46,938 bases of DNA from Candidatus Faecimonas gallistercoris (GCA_018712565.1 DVGU01000008.1:1-46938), one strand, 5' to 3'. Positions 24,900-32,349 are shown, numbered from the stretch's first letter. Notes: generated by a model not told the origin, from the sequence alone. Numbers and translations: made by a program.

Positions 24900-25516
24900 T
24901 ACGAAAATTAAATAATAAAGGAATGACAGCTGTAGAGATTTTAGTTACTTTTGTTATTATTATTGTTATTGTTGTTTCTATGTATAATGGAATTTTGGAT
25001 TTAAAAAATAAAGAGACTATATCTTCTTATAAATTGAGTTTAGTTACTTATAATAATTTGTTAACAAAGGATATTCAAGATGATTTGATTAAGATTGGCC
25101 TATCTACAGTACAAACCAGTGCTTTAGATGGAAACTCTGGTTATCGTATTACTATGGCTTTGAAAGATGGTACGAAGCGAATTTTAGAAATTAAGCAGAT
25201 TTTTGGATGTAGTGCTGTAGATTCTAGTGATGTTAGTACTTTATGTACGCCTTATAATATTCCTGAGAATCGAAGTGATGAATTTTCTATTAGTTATGGT
25301 CCTGAAGGTGATTTAACTGAGTATCCACTTCCTGATTTAGGGCATGAAGAGATTAATAATTCTAGTGGTGGTACGAGAACGATTTATAGTCTTAGAATTA
25401 ATGCAGTAGAGGTTTCTACGGCAAATCAAGTTTTTTCTCTTCATATTATTATGTCACATCCAGATTTAGGAGATAGATATTCTATTGATATTGTTTCACC
25501 AATTAATTATACATAA
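24896..25516 (+). CDS. Pseudopilin with type III signal (second)
   Basis: 206 residues. The leader MIRKLNNKG|MTAVEILVTFVIIIVIVVSMYNGIL has Gly before the cut, Glu at +5 and the long hydrophobic helix of prepilins. The Cys pair FGCSAVDSSDVSTLCTP may form a disulfide. Overlaps the previous gene by ATGA, so both are made together and probably form the tip or initiating complex of a pseudopilus. The 3' end overlaps the convergent ylbJ gene by 21 bases, so no separate terminator fits between the two. No other pilin-like gene is visible in the window. Confidence 0.83.
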   Translation: MIRKLNNKGMTAVEILVTFVIIIVIVVSMYNGILDLKNKETISSYKLSLVTYNNLLTKDIQDDLIKIGLSTVQTSALDGNSGYRITMALKDGTKRILEIKQIFGCSAVDSSDVSTLCTPYNIPENRSDEFSISYGPEGDLTEYPLPDLGHEEINNSSGGTRTIYSLRINAVEVSTANQVFSLHIIMSHPDLGDRYSIDIVSPINYT

Positions 25517-26386
25517 AAATAAAATACTGGCTAATATTATTTGATATATCCTTCCTATAAGGAAATTTTTATAATTTATTTTAGTATCAGCGATGATACT
25601 TTTTGTTTGCATATGAACAGAAATTCCACCTAATGCAAAGAAAAAGATAATGATTAAACTTCGTATTATAGGATTGGAAATTAGACTGGTTAAGAAGACG
25701 CCGTTTGTTAAGTCAAAGATTCCATTTATTAATATGTATTCTATTAGTGGTAATTTTATATATTGATTTATAATAGTAATTATTAAATAAAAGAAAATAG
25801 ATGTTCCATAAATTAGTAAGATGGTTTTTATAGATGAAAATATTGCTTTTGGTAGGATTTTTGGAAAGGAAGGAGTATTTTCTATAAATACTAGGGGATT
25901 ATCTTTTTCTTTCGGTCTTTTTATGAAAGCAATGATTAAATTAGCTAGTATTAAACTAATAAGTATTGTAGTTGCGTATCGTTTCGATGGAAAAAGAACA
26001 GATACAGACCCTAAAATAAATAAGGGATTGGGAAAATGAGTAAAGCTGATTAAATAGTTTGCATCTTTTTCAGTGATTAAGTTTTTTTCTAATAAATCTT
26101 TTGTATATTTACTACCACTAGGGAATCCACTAATTAGGCTCATAATTACTACATAAAAACAGGAACCATTTTTATGTAGTAGATTACTTAGTTTTTCTAC
26201 GGCATTATATTCAATTAATAAAGTTGATAGGGTAAAGAATAAAAAACTTGCTGGAAATAGTTTTTCTATAAATAGTTTTGTATATCTTAGAATTTGGTTT
26301 GTTATTAGGGTGGAGTTTATTAGATATAATATACTTAGACATATTAATACAACTAGAATCAAGTTACTTTTTTTATTTTTTTTCAT
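25496..26386 (-). CDS. ylbJ: YlbJ-like polytopic membrane protein
   Basis: 296 residues with about eight membrane helices. FPASFLFFTLSTLLIEY, then MSLISGFPSGSKYTKDLLEKNLITEKDANYLISFTHFPNPLFILGSVSVLF, closely follow the Bacillus sporulation membrane protein YlbJ ('SGYPIGAKLTARLRKEKQLSKVEAERLVSFTNTSNPLFMFGAVSV'), a member of the nucleoside-recognition/Gate fold. FFFALGGISVHMQTKSIIADTKINYKNFL is the conserved second half. Function: gate-like transport is suspected, substrate unknown; the sporulation link comes from Bacillus. It is divergent from ylbL; in Bacillus ylbJ and ylbL are also neighbours, which supports both identifications. Ribosome site GAGGAAAT. Confidence 0.82.
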   Translation of the reverse strand: MKKNKKSNLILVVLICLSILYLINSTLITNQILRYTKLFIEKLFPASFLFFTLSTLLIEYNAVEKLSNLLHKNGSCFYVVIMSLISGFPSGSKYTKDLLEKNLITEKDANYLISFTHFPNPLFILGSVSVLFPSKRYATTILISLILANLIIAFIKRPKEKDNPLVFIENTPSFPKILPKAIFSSIKTILLIYGTSIFFYLIITIINQYIKLPLIEYILINGIFDLTNGVFLTSLISNPIIRSLIIIFFFALGGISVHMQTKSIIADTKINYKNFLIGRIYQIILASILFLCIINW

Positions 26387-26404
26387 ATTTCCTCATTTCT
26401 TTGT

Positions 26405-26410
26405 TATAAT
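26405..26410 (+). promoter_or_regulatory. -10 box of ylbL
   Basis: TATAAT 20 bases before the ATG 26430, lying in the 43-bp gap between divergent ylbJ and ylbL. Confidence 0.5.
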
Positions 26411-26429
26411 GTATCATGGAGGTAATTGC

Positions 26430-27440
26430 ATGCTTAAGAAATTTTATGAGAAAATTTTGAATTTTATTAAAAGTGAATATAAATATATTTTATTTTTGAT
26501 TGCTTTTTGGGTAGTTTGTTCTTGGCCCGTTAATTATTATATTATTATTGGTGGGGGAATTAGTGATATTAGTAAACGGGTAGTTGTAGAAGATGGATAT
26601 CAGAGTAAGGGTAGTTTTAATTTATCTTATGTTTCTGAATTAAAAGGAACAACGCTTAGTTATTTACTTAGTTATGTTATGCCTAATTGGGAAAAGGTTA
26701 GTATGGATGATTATAAATATACAACGGATGAGGATTATGACGATATTGAATTCCGTAGTGAGCTAGATTTAGAGTATTCTAATAGTAATGCTATTTATTA
26801 TGCGTATAAATTGGCTAATAAAAAATGTAATATTATTGATACTAAAGTTTATGTTATTGTGACTCTGGATGGGTATGATAATCCTCTTGAGGTAGGAGAT
26901 CAACTTATAAGTATTAATGGTAAGGACTGTGATAATTTAGAAGAATTTCAAAATGAGTTGCAACAAATAGAGGATAGTAAAGTTACTGTTACAGTGTTAC
27001 GGGATAAAAAGCGTGTCGATCTTGATTGTAGGTTATATCTAGAAGATGGACGTAAGCTTTTAGGGGTTGCGTTACAATCTGTTAGTAGTTATGATACAGA
27101 TCCTAAGGTAGAATTTCAGTTTGAGCGTAATGAGTCCGGACCTTCTGCTGGTCTTGTTACAACGCTTTCTATTTATGATCAGTTGATAAAAAAAGATTTA
27201 ACGAAGAAAATGAATATTGCTGGAACTGGTACTATTGAGTCTGATGGTACTATTGGAGAGATTGGGGAGGTTGAATATAAATTATTAGGGGCTGTTGATG
27301 GAGGAGCTGATGTCTTTTTAGTTCCAGCGGGTGATAATTATAAAACTTGTTTAAAAGTAAAAAAGGAAAAGAATTTAGATATTAAATTGATTCCTGTTAA
27401 AACTATTTATGATGCTGTAGAAAAATTAGAAAAAATGTAG
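26430..27440 (+). CDS. ylbL: YlbL/SepM-type PDZ and Lon-like serine protease
   Basis: Membrane-anchored protease, 336 residues. The track's start (26310) runs back into ylbJ; ATG 26430 with GGAGG upstream is the proper start. One N-terminal helix (about 14-34), a PDZ domain (about 140-215, PLEVGDQLISINGKDCDNLEEF), and a Lon/S16 domain with the catalytic Ser-Lys dyad (RNESGPSAGLVTTL and GEVEYKLLGA). AGTGTIESDGTIGEIG is the conserved S16 strand. In streptococci SepM matures a competence peptide; in Bacillus YlbL has roles in DNA-damage recovery. Target here unknown. It is followed 18 bases later by a hotdog thioesterase gene. Confidence 0.9.
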   Translation: MLKKFYEKILNFIKSEYKYILFLIAFWVVCSWPVNYYIIIGGGISDISKRVVVEDGYQSKGSFNLSYVSELKGTTLSYLLSYVMPNWEKVSMDDYKYTTDEDYDDIEFRSELDLEYSNSNAIYYAYKLANKKCNIIDTKVYVIVTLDGYDNPLEVGDQLISINGKDCDNLEEFQNELQQIEDSKVTVTVLRDKKRVDLDCRLYLEDGRKLLGVALQSVSSYDTDPKVEFQFERNESGPSAGLVTTLSIYDQLIKKDLTKKMNIAGTGTIESDGTIGEIGEVEYKLLGAVDGGADVFLVPAGDNYKTCLKVKKEKNLDIKLIPVKTIYDAVEKLEKM

Positions 27441-27458
27441 TTAGGAAGGTGTATAATT

Positions 27459-27863
27459 ATGAGTGATAAAGAATTATTAGATTTTGGATTGAAGTATATG
27501 AGTCAAGTAGAAGGTTTTATTAAAAATAATCATTATAAACTAGTTGATTTAAAAGAACATTATTGTGTAATGAAAGCAGAGGTTCGTGATGAAAGTTTAA
27601 ATCCATATGGAATGGTACATGGTGGTTTTTTGTTTGGACTTGCTGATACAGCTGCTGGTATTGCGGCTCGTTCTACTGGTAGAAAAGCTGTTACATTAAA
27701 TGCTAATATTGAATATTTACATGCTGCTTATGGAAGTTATATTAAAGCGGTTGCTAAGGCGATAAAGATTGGAAAAACTATCTCTGTTTATGAAGTTTTA
27801 CTTTATGATGATAAAGAGGTAATGGTAGCAAAAGCGTCAGTTGATTATTTCTTTATTGATTAA
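27459..27863 (+). CDS. PaaI-family hotdog thioesterase
   Basis: 134 residues, a single hotdog fold. NPYGMVHGGFLFGLADTAAGIAA is the PaaI/YdiI motif, with HGG and the acidic residue (Asp in GLAD) that polarise the thioester. Predicted acyl-CoA thioesterase acting on hydroxyphenyl or similar small acyl-CoA; the substrate is not determinable. Ribosome site AGGAAGG. Only 18 bases downstream of ylbL, so co-transcribed. A hairpin plus T run ends the operon. Confidence 0.88.
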   Translation: MSDKELLDFGLKYMSQVEGFIKNNHYKLVDLKEHYCVMKAEVRDESLNPYGMVHGGFLFGLADTAAGIAARSTGRKAVTLNANIEYLHAAYGSYIKAVAKAIKIGKTISVYEVLLYDDKEVMVAKASVDYFFID

Positions 27864-27884
27864 AGATATGGATGTTAATTTATA

Positions 27885-27911
27885 AGAAATTATCAATATT
27901 TCTTTTTTTTT
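27885..27911 (+). terminator. ylbL-thioesterase terminator
   Basis: Stem AGAAAT/ATTTCT (27885-27890, 27898-27903), loop TATCAAT, followed by eight T. Confidence 0.7.
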
Positions 27912-27950
27912 AAATTTTTTTTTGATATAGTTATACTAGAGGTGAGTTAG

Positions 27951-28634
27951 ATGAAGAAGAAAATATTATTTATTCTTGGTATTGTAATTATAGCTTTTAT
28001 AGTTTTTTTAGGTTATAGAAGTTACTTGGTTTATTTTAAATACAAGGTTGTTGTGGATGAATATGTCCCTACTAAGGGAACCTTAGGACTTTCTTCTACT
28101 GAGGAATGTGATTTCCATTTTAAAGGTCTTTCTATTTGTTTACCCGATGGATTTACTAAGGATTTAGATCGGAAAGATAATGATTTTGATGTTTTATACT
28201 CTAATGGTGAAGTAGATATTGCTATGTCATTGATGAAGAATGATTTGAGTAGTAGTATAGAGGATATTGATAAACATATAGATGCAAAAAAAATAATGAA
28301 GAAGTATGATATTTCTACTATGACGGATGTTTTACATTATTTAGATAAGCATGGTAAAGATAAGTTTACGATTTTTTCTAAGCTTTCGGATATTCAATTT
28401 TATTATGTTGCTAGAACATTAGTAGATTTGTTAGTACCTACAGGAGATGTTTATTATTTAGATGGTGATGTAGGTGAAGGTTATATGATAAAACAGAAGA
28501 ATAATTATTTTGTTTATTTATATAATGGTAATAATAAATATGTTATATCTTTCTATCAAGAACAGTTGGATGATGATTATTTTAATGATGATAATGTTTA
28601 TAAAATACTTAGTAGTATACAATTTAGGGACTAG
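27951..28634 (+). CDS. Unknown membrane-anchored extracytoplasmic protein
   Basis: 227 residues, not recognised. MKKKILFILGIVIIAFIVFLGY is a signal anchor without lipobox; the rest is outside. Two cysteines close together (EECDFHFKGLSICLP) could form a disulfide next to the membrane. The domain is mixed alpha/beta with an acidic character and ends YVISFYQEQLDDDYFNDDNVYKILSSIQFRD. Own promoter: TATACT at 27932-27937; ribosome site GAGGTGAG. Terminator overlaps the stop codon. It lies directly before the two-component control region but is separated from it by that terminator, so a joint function is only possible, not shown. Confidence 0.7.
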   Translation: MKKKILFILGIVIIAFIVFLGYRSYLVYFKYKVVVDEYVPTKGTLGLSSTEECDFHFKGLSICLPDGFTKDLDRKDNDFDVLYSNGEVDIAMSLMKNDLSSSIEDIDKHIDAKKIMKKYDISTMTDVLHYLDKHGKDKFTIFSKLSDIQFYYVARTLVDLLVPTGDVYYLDGDVGEGYMIKQKNNYFVYLYNGNNKYVISFYQEQLDDDYFNDDNVYKILSSIQFRD

Positions 28635-28649
28635 TTTTAGTCTTTTTTT
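28629..28649 (+). terminator. Intrinsic terminator
   Basis: Stem GACTA/TAGTC (28629-28633, 28638-28642) with loop GTTT and seven T. Confidence 0.8.
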
Positions 28650-28650
28650 A

Positions 28651-28860
28651 TTCCCATAATTTCCCGTTTTTTTATCAAGTAGTTTTCATAATTGTTTTAT
28701 ATATTTATAGCAAGAAAGGAGGAGAAAAGATAAAAATTCTTTATCGGAAATTATATTCCCATAATTTCCCATAATTATTTAATAATTCTTACACATTTAT
28801 GCGATATAGTTAAATTGTCGAAAGGAGGAAGATAGATAGAAGTTAGTTAAATAGAATGAA
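28651..28860 (+). repeat. Two tandem promoter-like modules upstream of the two-component genes
   Basis: Two modules with a period of 105 bases start at 28651 and 28756. Each begins with the identical TTCCCATAATTTCCC (two TTCCC exactly 10 bases apart), has a TATATT (28700) or TATAGT (28804) box about 35 bases further on, and reaches GAAAGGAGGA at 28714 or 28820 (offset 63/64). The other bases are not conserved. Ten-base direct repeats are typical of OmpR-type regulator sites, and such a regulator is encoded directly downstream. No canonical start codon follows either ribosome-site-like motif at a good distance. Confidence 0.6.
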
Positions 28861-28911
28861 TGATTATTATACCAATTTTTTTATATAGATGAAAGGAGGA
28901 GGATATTTATA

Positions 28912-28962
28912 GTGGAGTCAATATATTTCTTATTAAAGGAGGGGATGCTCATAAGGTTATAG
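28912..28962 (+). CDS. Possible leader peptide of the two-component operon
   Basis: GTG 28912 follows GAAAGGAGGAGG (28891-28902) by nine bases and opens a 16-codon frame ending at TAG 28960, ending 43 bases before the response-regulator start. A second AAAGGAGG lies inside it at 28934. A short leader peptide is possible, but there is nothing to test coding potential. Confidence 0.3.
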   Translation: MESIYFLLKEGMLIRL

Positions 28963-29005
28963 ATGAATTCAGGGAATAGTGTTATACTATTGGTAGGTGG
29001 TTAAT

Positions 29006-29668
29006 ATGTATACAATTTGTTTTGTTGAAGATGAAGTTGACTTATCAAACCTTATTCAGACCTATTTAGAACGTTCTGGTTATCAGGTTATTGCTTTTAC
29101 AAAAGGTCGCGATGCACTTAATTATATAGGTGGAAAAGTTGATTTGTGGATACTGGATATTATGTTAGGAGATGATGTTAATGGCTACGATATAATCAAA
29201 GCTATCCGGGAGCAAGATGAAGATGTACCTGTTATTTTTACTTCCGCACGAGATCAAGACTTAGATAAGATTTTAGGTTTAGAGCTTGGTAGTGATGATT
29301 ATATTACAAAACCATATTCTAGTAAGGAATTAGTATTACGTGTTAATAAAATTTTAAAAAGAGTATATAAAGATACTCAAACACAATATCTTTGTTATGA
29401 TTGTTATAAAATTGACGCAGAAAAGCGAATTGTATTAGGCAATCGTGATAAAGAATTAAAACTTACAACGTTAGAGTTTGACTTGTTGTTACTTCTTTTA
29501 AAAAATAAAAATAAATGTTTTTCTAGGGAAGAAATATTGGATGCTGTTTGGGGAAAAGATTATTTTGGAACTGATCGAGTAGTGGATGATTTGGTTCGAA
29601 GACTTAGAAAAAAGATGCCTAAACTTAATGTCAATGCTGTTTATGGTTATGGGTATCGTTTATCATGA
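29006..29668 (+). CDS. OmpR/PhoB-family response regulator
   Basis: 220 residues from ATG 29006 (the track's GTG 28997 sits in the ribosome site TAGGTGG). Receiver domain 1-115: acidic pair E8/D9, phospho-acceptor D51 in LWILDIML, S80 and K102 in ITKPYSS. DNA-binding winged helix about 125-220 (LTTLEFDLLLLLLKNKNKCFSREEILDAVWG, VVDDLVRRLRKKM, VYGYGYRLS). It probably binds the 10-base phased TTCCC repeats just upstream, controlling itself. The histidine kinase gene overlaps by four bases. A TATACT at 28983-28988 is the nearest -10. Confidence 0.92.
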   Translation: MYTICFVEDEVDLSNLIQTYLERSGYQVIAFTKGRDALNYIGGKVDLWILDIMLGDDVNGYDIIKAIREQDEDVPVIFTSARDQDLDKILGLELGSDDYITKPYSSKELVLRVNKILKRVYKDTQTQYLCYDCYKIDAEKRIVLGNRDKELKLTTLEFDLLLLLLKNKNKCFSREEILDAVWGKDYFGTDRVVDDLVRRLRKKMPKLNVNAVYGYGYRLS

Positions 29669-30939
29669 GATTACGTAAGACAAAACTTAGTCATCAGTTA
29701 CTATTTTTAATCGGTTTGGCTTTTACAATCTTATTTATTTCCATGGGTGTTATTCTTCCAAAAATGTTGATTCCAGTAGCAGAAAAAAATATATATACCT
29801 ATTTAAGCGAACCTTTAAAATTTGTAGGTGATAATCGTATTGATGATTCATTACTTAATACGGAAATTGCATATCTTTATATCGTTGATGATACTATGAT
29901 GACCAGTGAAAATATTCAACAAGTGATTCACATCAAAGATACTAATAAACTATTATCCTATATTAAAGATGATTATGGAAAGTTTCACTATAATCATGAT
30001 ACTTACTACTACTATACAATTACAAAAGATGACATTACAAAAGTTGCTATCTCAAATGATAGTTATATCAACGAAACAAAAGAGACAATTTTAAGCACTA
30101 TCTTTCCAATAGTTTTGAGTACCTGTTTATTAATTGGTCTTTTACTTGTCATTTGGTCTTCTTTTATTGTTAAAAGAATCGAAAAACTAAAAGATAAGAT
30201 TGATCATATTGATAATACAGATTATAATCATAATATTAATTTTGAAATTGATGATGAAATTAAATCACTTGCTTTAGCAATCGAAGATATGAGAATCTCT
30301 CTAATTAATCAAGAAGAATACCGTAATCAAATGTATCAAAATATATCACATGATTTTAAGACACCTCTCACCGTTATAAAATCATATATTGAAGCTGTTG
30401 AAGATAAGGTCGAAGATAGTAATACTGCTCTTCGAGTTATAAAACAGCAAACTGAAAAGTTAGAAAATAAAGTACACTCACTTCTTTACTTGAATAAACT
30501 TGATTATTTAAAAAATACTAAAAATATTGAAAATAAATTAGTCGATATGACGAAAATTATCCAAATTGAAGTTGATAAATTTAAGTTTCATAGAAAAGAA
30601 ATTAATTTTGTTGTAGATGTTGACAAAAAATCTAAATACTATGGTACTATGGAACATTGGGAAACCATTTTTGATAATTTACTTTCGAATTTTATGCGAT
30701 ATGCTAATACTACTATAAAAATTACTGCAAAGCAAAATAAAATAATTTTATATAATGATGGAGAACACATCGATGATGATTTTCTTGAGGGAATTTTTAC
30801 TCCGTTCCGGAAGGGAATCAAAGGAGAGTTTGGATTGGGTCTTTCGATTGTTAAAAAGACTTTAAATATTATGAATTATGATATTACTATTAAAAATGAA
30901 AAAAAAGGTGTATCCTTTATTATTAAGAGAAGCTCTTAA
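29665..30939 (+). CDS. Sensor histidine kinase
   Basis: 424 residues, two membrane helices (about 14-33 and 146-168) bracketing an extracellular sensor of about 110 residues, then HAMP-like linker, H-box YQNISHDFKTPLTVIKS with the phospho-His, N-box NLLSNFMRYANT, G1 LYNDGEHI, F-box IFTPFRKG and G2 GEFGLGLSIV. It resembles the SaeS/PhoR-like group, signal unknown. The start overlaps the regulator by ATGA. Codons look different from neighbours: more A and C (ATC, CTC, TCA, AAC), whereas most + genes here are G/T-rich, hinting at acquisition or inversion. Ends with a strong terminator. Confidence 0.92.
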   Translation: MRLRKTKLSHQLLFLIGLAFTILFISMGVILPKMLIPVAEKNIYTYLSEPLKFVGDNRIDDSLLNTEIAYLYIVDDTMMTSENIQQVIHIKDTNKLLSYIKDDYGKFHYNHDTYYYYTITKDDITKVAISNDSYINETKETILSTIFPIVLSTCLLIGLLLVIWSSFIVKRIEKLKDKIDHIDNTDYNHNINFEIDDEIKSLALAIEDMRISLINQEEYRNQMYQNISHDFKTPLTVIKSYIEAVEDKVEDSNTALRVIKQQTEKLENKVHSLLYLNKLDYLKNTKNIENKLVDMTKIIQIEVDKFKFHRKEINFVVDVDKKSKYYGTMEHWETIFDNLLSNFMRYANTTIKITAKQNKIILYNDGEHIDDDFLEGIFTPFRKGIKGEFGLGLSIVKKTLNIMNYDITIKNEKKGVSFIIKRSS

Positions 30940-30958
30940 GTATAGAGTTTCTTTTTTT
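30929..30958 (+). terminator. Two-component operon terminator
   Basis: Stem GAAGCTCT/AGAGTTTC (30929-30936, 30944-30951, one G-U), loop TAAGTAT, then seven T. Confidence 0.8.
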
Positions 30959-30983
30959 GGTTATTCTAATTATGGGTGGTTTT

Positions 30984-31757
30984 ATGCGTGCTTTAATTAC
31001 AGGGGCTAGTTCTGGTATTGGTTATCAAGTGGGGAAGAAGCTTGCTTTGGAGGGACACTTGGTTTATATGACTTGTAGAAGTGTGAGGGAGGTTTTTCAT
31101 TTACGAAAAAAATTAGAAAAAGAGGGAGTTCATGCTATTTGTTTTAAGATGGATTTAACTTCTGATGATATTAATATTGTCGATCATTTAGATATTGATT
31201 GTTTATTTAATCATGCTGGTTGTGGTACTGCCGGTAGTATATTGTCGATGGATGAGAATAGTTTGAGAGATATTTATGAGGTTAATCTTTTTAGATCTTT
31301 TTTGTTATTGAAGAAAGTTTATCAACATATGGTAGATAAAAAGATTACTGGTAAAATTTTTGTTACTTCTTCTTTAGCTTCTATGTACCCATTTCCTTTT
31401 TTAGGTGTTTATACATCTAGTAAGGCTGCGATATCGCAGCTTGTGAAAACATTGCAACGAGAGAGTAGAGTTTTCGGTAATTCTGTTTGTTTTTGTTTGG
31501 TCGAGCCTGGTGCTTATGCAACAGGATTTAATCAAGCAATGATTGATAAAGTAGAGTTATATCAAGAGTTGAATGATAAGTTTTTATCTATACATAATTA
31601 TCAAAGAAAACTTTTTTCTTTATTAGAATCTAGAAATATTGATAAAATAGCTAATAAAATAGTTAAGGAAATGGTAAAAGAAAAACCGAAGAAGATTCTT
31701 CGGATTCCTTGGGTACAAGGTATTTTTCTAAAGATACATGCTTTCTTTTTCTTGTAG
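30984..31757 (+). CDS. Short-chain dehydrogenase/reductase
   Basis: 257 residues from ATG 30984 (MRALITG; GGGTGG four bases upstream); TTG 30957 and ATG 30972 are alternatives. Classical SDR motifs: cofactor TGASSGIG (6-13), FNHAG in place of NNAG, catalytic Ser in VTSSLAS, and YTSSK for Tyr/Lys. The Arg in MTCRSVRE after beta-2 suggests NADP(H). A C-terminal hydrophobic/basic end (IPWVQGIFLKIHAFFFL) may touch the membrane, as in SDRs acting on lipids. Substrate unknown. Bacillus uses a FabG-like reductase (YmfI) in EF-P modification, but nothing here ties this gene to it. Confidence 0.85.
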   Translation: MRALITGASSGIGYQVGKKLALEGHLVYMTCRSVREVFHLRKKLEKEGVHAICFKMDLTSDDINIVDHLDIDCLFNHAGCGTAGSILSMDENSLRDIYEVNLFRSFLLLKKVYQHMVDKKITGKIFVTSSLASMYPFPFLGVYTSSKAAISQLVKTLQRESRVFGNSVCFCLVEPGAYATGFNQAMIDKVELYQELNDKFLSIHNYQRKLFSLLESRNIDKIANKIVKEMVKEKPKKILRIPWVQGIFLKIHAFFFL

Positions 31758-31763
31758 CTTGAC

Positions 31764-31805
31764 AATAAAAAAGAAGAATGGTTCTTTAGTTCTTTTTATT
31801 TAGAC
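31764..31805. terminator. Convergent terminator between SDR and hypothetical gene
   Basis: AATAAAAAAGAA/TTCTTTTTATT stem (31764-31775, 31790-31800) with one bulge and an inner GAA/TTC pairing; A/U-rich on both sides. Confidence 0.55.
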
Positions 31806-32154
31806 GATGTTTTAAATAAGTTTTTATTTTGCTTTTTGTTGAGGCTATTTGGTGAGTTTGTTTGAATTGTTTAAATTGCTCATCAGTTAAAAATATTGTT
31901 GATAGACTGTGTTCATCATAATATGGTATTTTTTCTCCTTCTTTAGGATGGTTGTTTAACCAATCTACTGCTTCTTCATGAGTATTAGGAGCTTCGCCAG
32001 TATCAAATCGTATTAATCTACCAGAAAAGTTTTGGTAAAATAAAACATTTTTTTCTATTAGAGTAGGTCTAAATTTACTTTCTACTGTTGCATCTTGTAT
32101 ATTTTCTGCAATGATTTCTAAGTTATTTATGTTTCCTCTGTAACATTTTTTCAT
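31786..32154 (-). CDS. Hypothetical small protein
   Basis: 122 residues starting at the ATG complementary to 32152-32154 (ribosome site AAAGGAGAG in sense orientation); the track's start further up is too long. No signal peptide or membrane segment. Acidic/basic mixed, with NTHEEAVDWLNNHPKEGEKIPYYDEHSLSTIFLTDEQFKQF, and a lysine-rich C-terminus (KSKIKTYLKHRLNKKN). Not recognised. Could be a small cytosolic binding protein. Confidence 0.6.
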   Translation of the reverse strand: MKKCYRGNINNLEIIAENIQDATVESKFRPTLIEKNVLFYQNFSGRLIRFDTGEAPNTHEEAVDWLNNHPKEGEKIPYYDEHSLSTIFLTDEQFKQFKQTHQIASTKSKIKTYLKHRLNKKN

Positions 32155-32225
32155 GTAATCTCTCCTTTGTATGTATATTATATCTAAAAAATAGCAATTT
32201 GTATATAACAAAAATAAAAAAGGTA

Positions 32226-32254
32226 TTGAAAAAGTTTTTTTTATCTGTTATAAT
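32226..32254 (+). promoter_or_regulatory. tRNA-Met promoter
   Basis: TTGAAA (32226-32231), 17-base spacer, TATAAT (32249-32254), 18 bases before the tRNA. Confidence 0.8.
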
Positions 32255-32272
32255 CAATTTGTTATGTGAAAT

Positions 32273-32349
32273 GGCGATGTAGCTCAGCTGGCTAGAGCGT
32301 CTGGTTCATACCCAGAAGGTCGGGGGTTCGATTCCCTCCGTCGCTACCA
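32273..32349 (+). tRNA. tRNA-Met (CAT), elongator type
   Basis: 77 bases with encoded CCA. Acceptor arm GGCGATG/CGTCGCT, D loop AGCTCAGCTGGCTAGAGC, anticodon stem TCTGG/CCAGA with loop TTCATAC (anticodon CAT at the centre), variable loop AGGTC, T arm GGGGGTTCGATTCCCTC. It matches the Bacillus elongator tRNA-Met closely. Initiator Met or the lysidine-modified Ile (CAT) tRNA is less likely from body sequence. Confidence 0.95.

Noticed and set aside
30984-31757. SDR gene as the EF-P reductase YmfI
   Set aside because: Only the SDR family is shown; it is 21 kb from ymfFH and has no specific signature.
32273-32349. tRNA-Ile2 (lysidine CAT) or initiator tRNA
   Set aside because: Body sequence follows elongator tRNA-Met of Bacillus; initiator features such as the C-A mismatch at the acceptor end are not seen.
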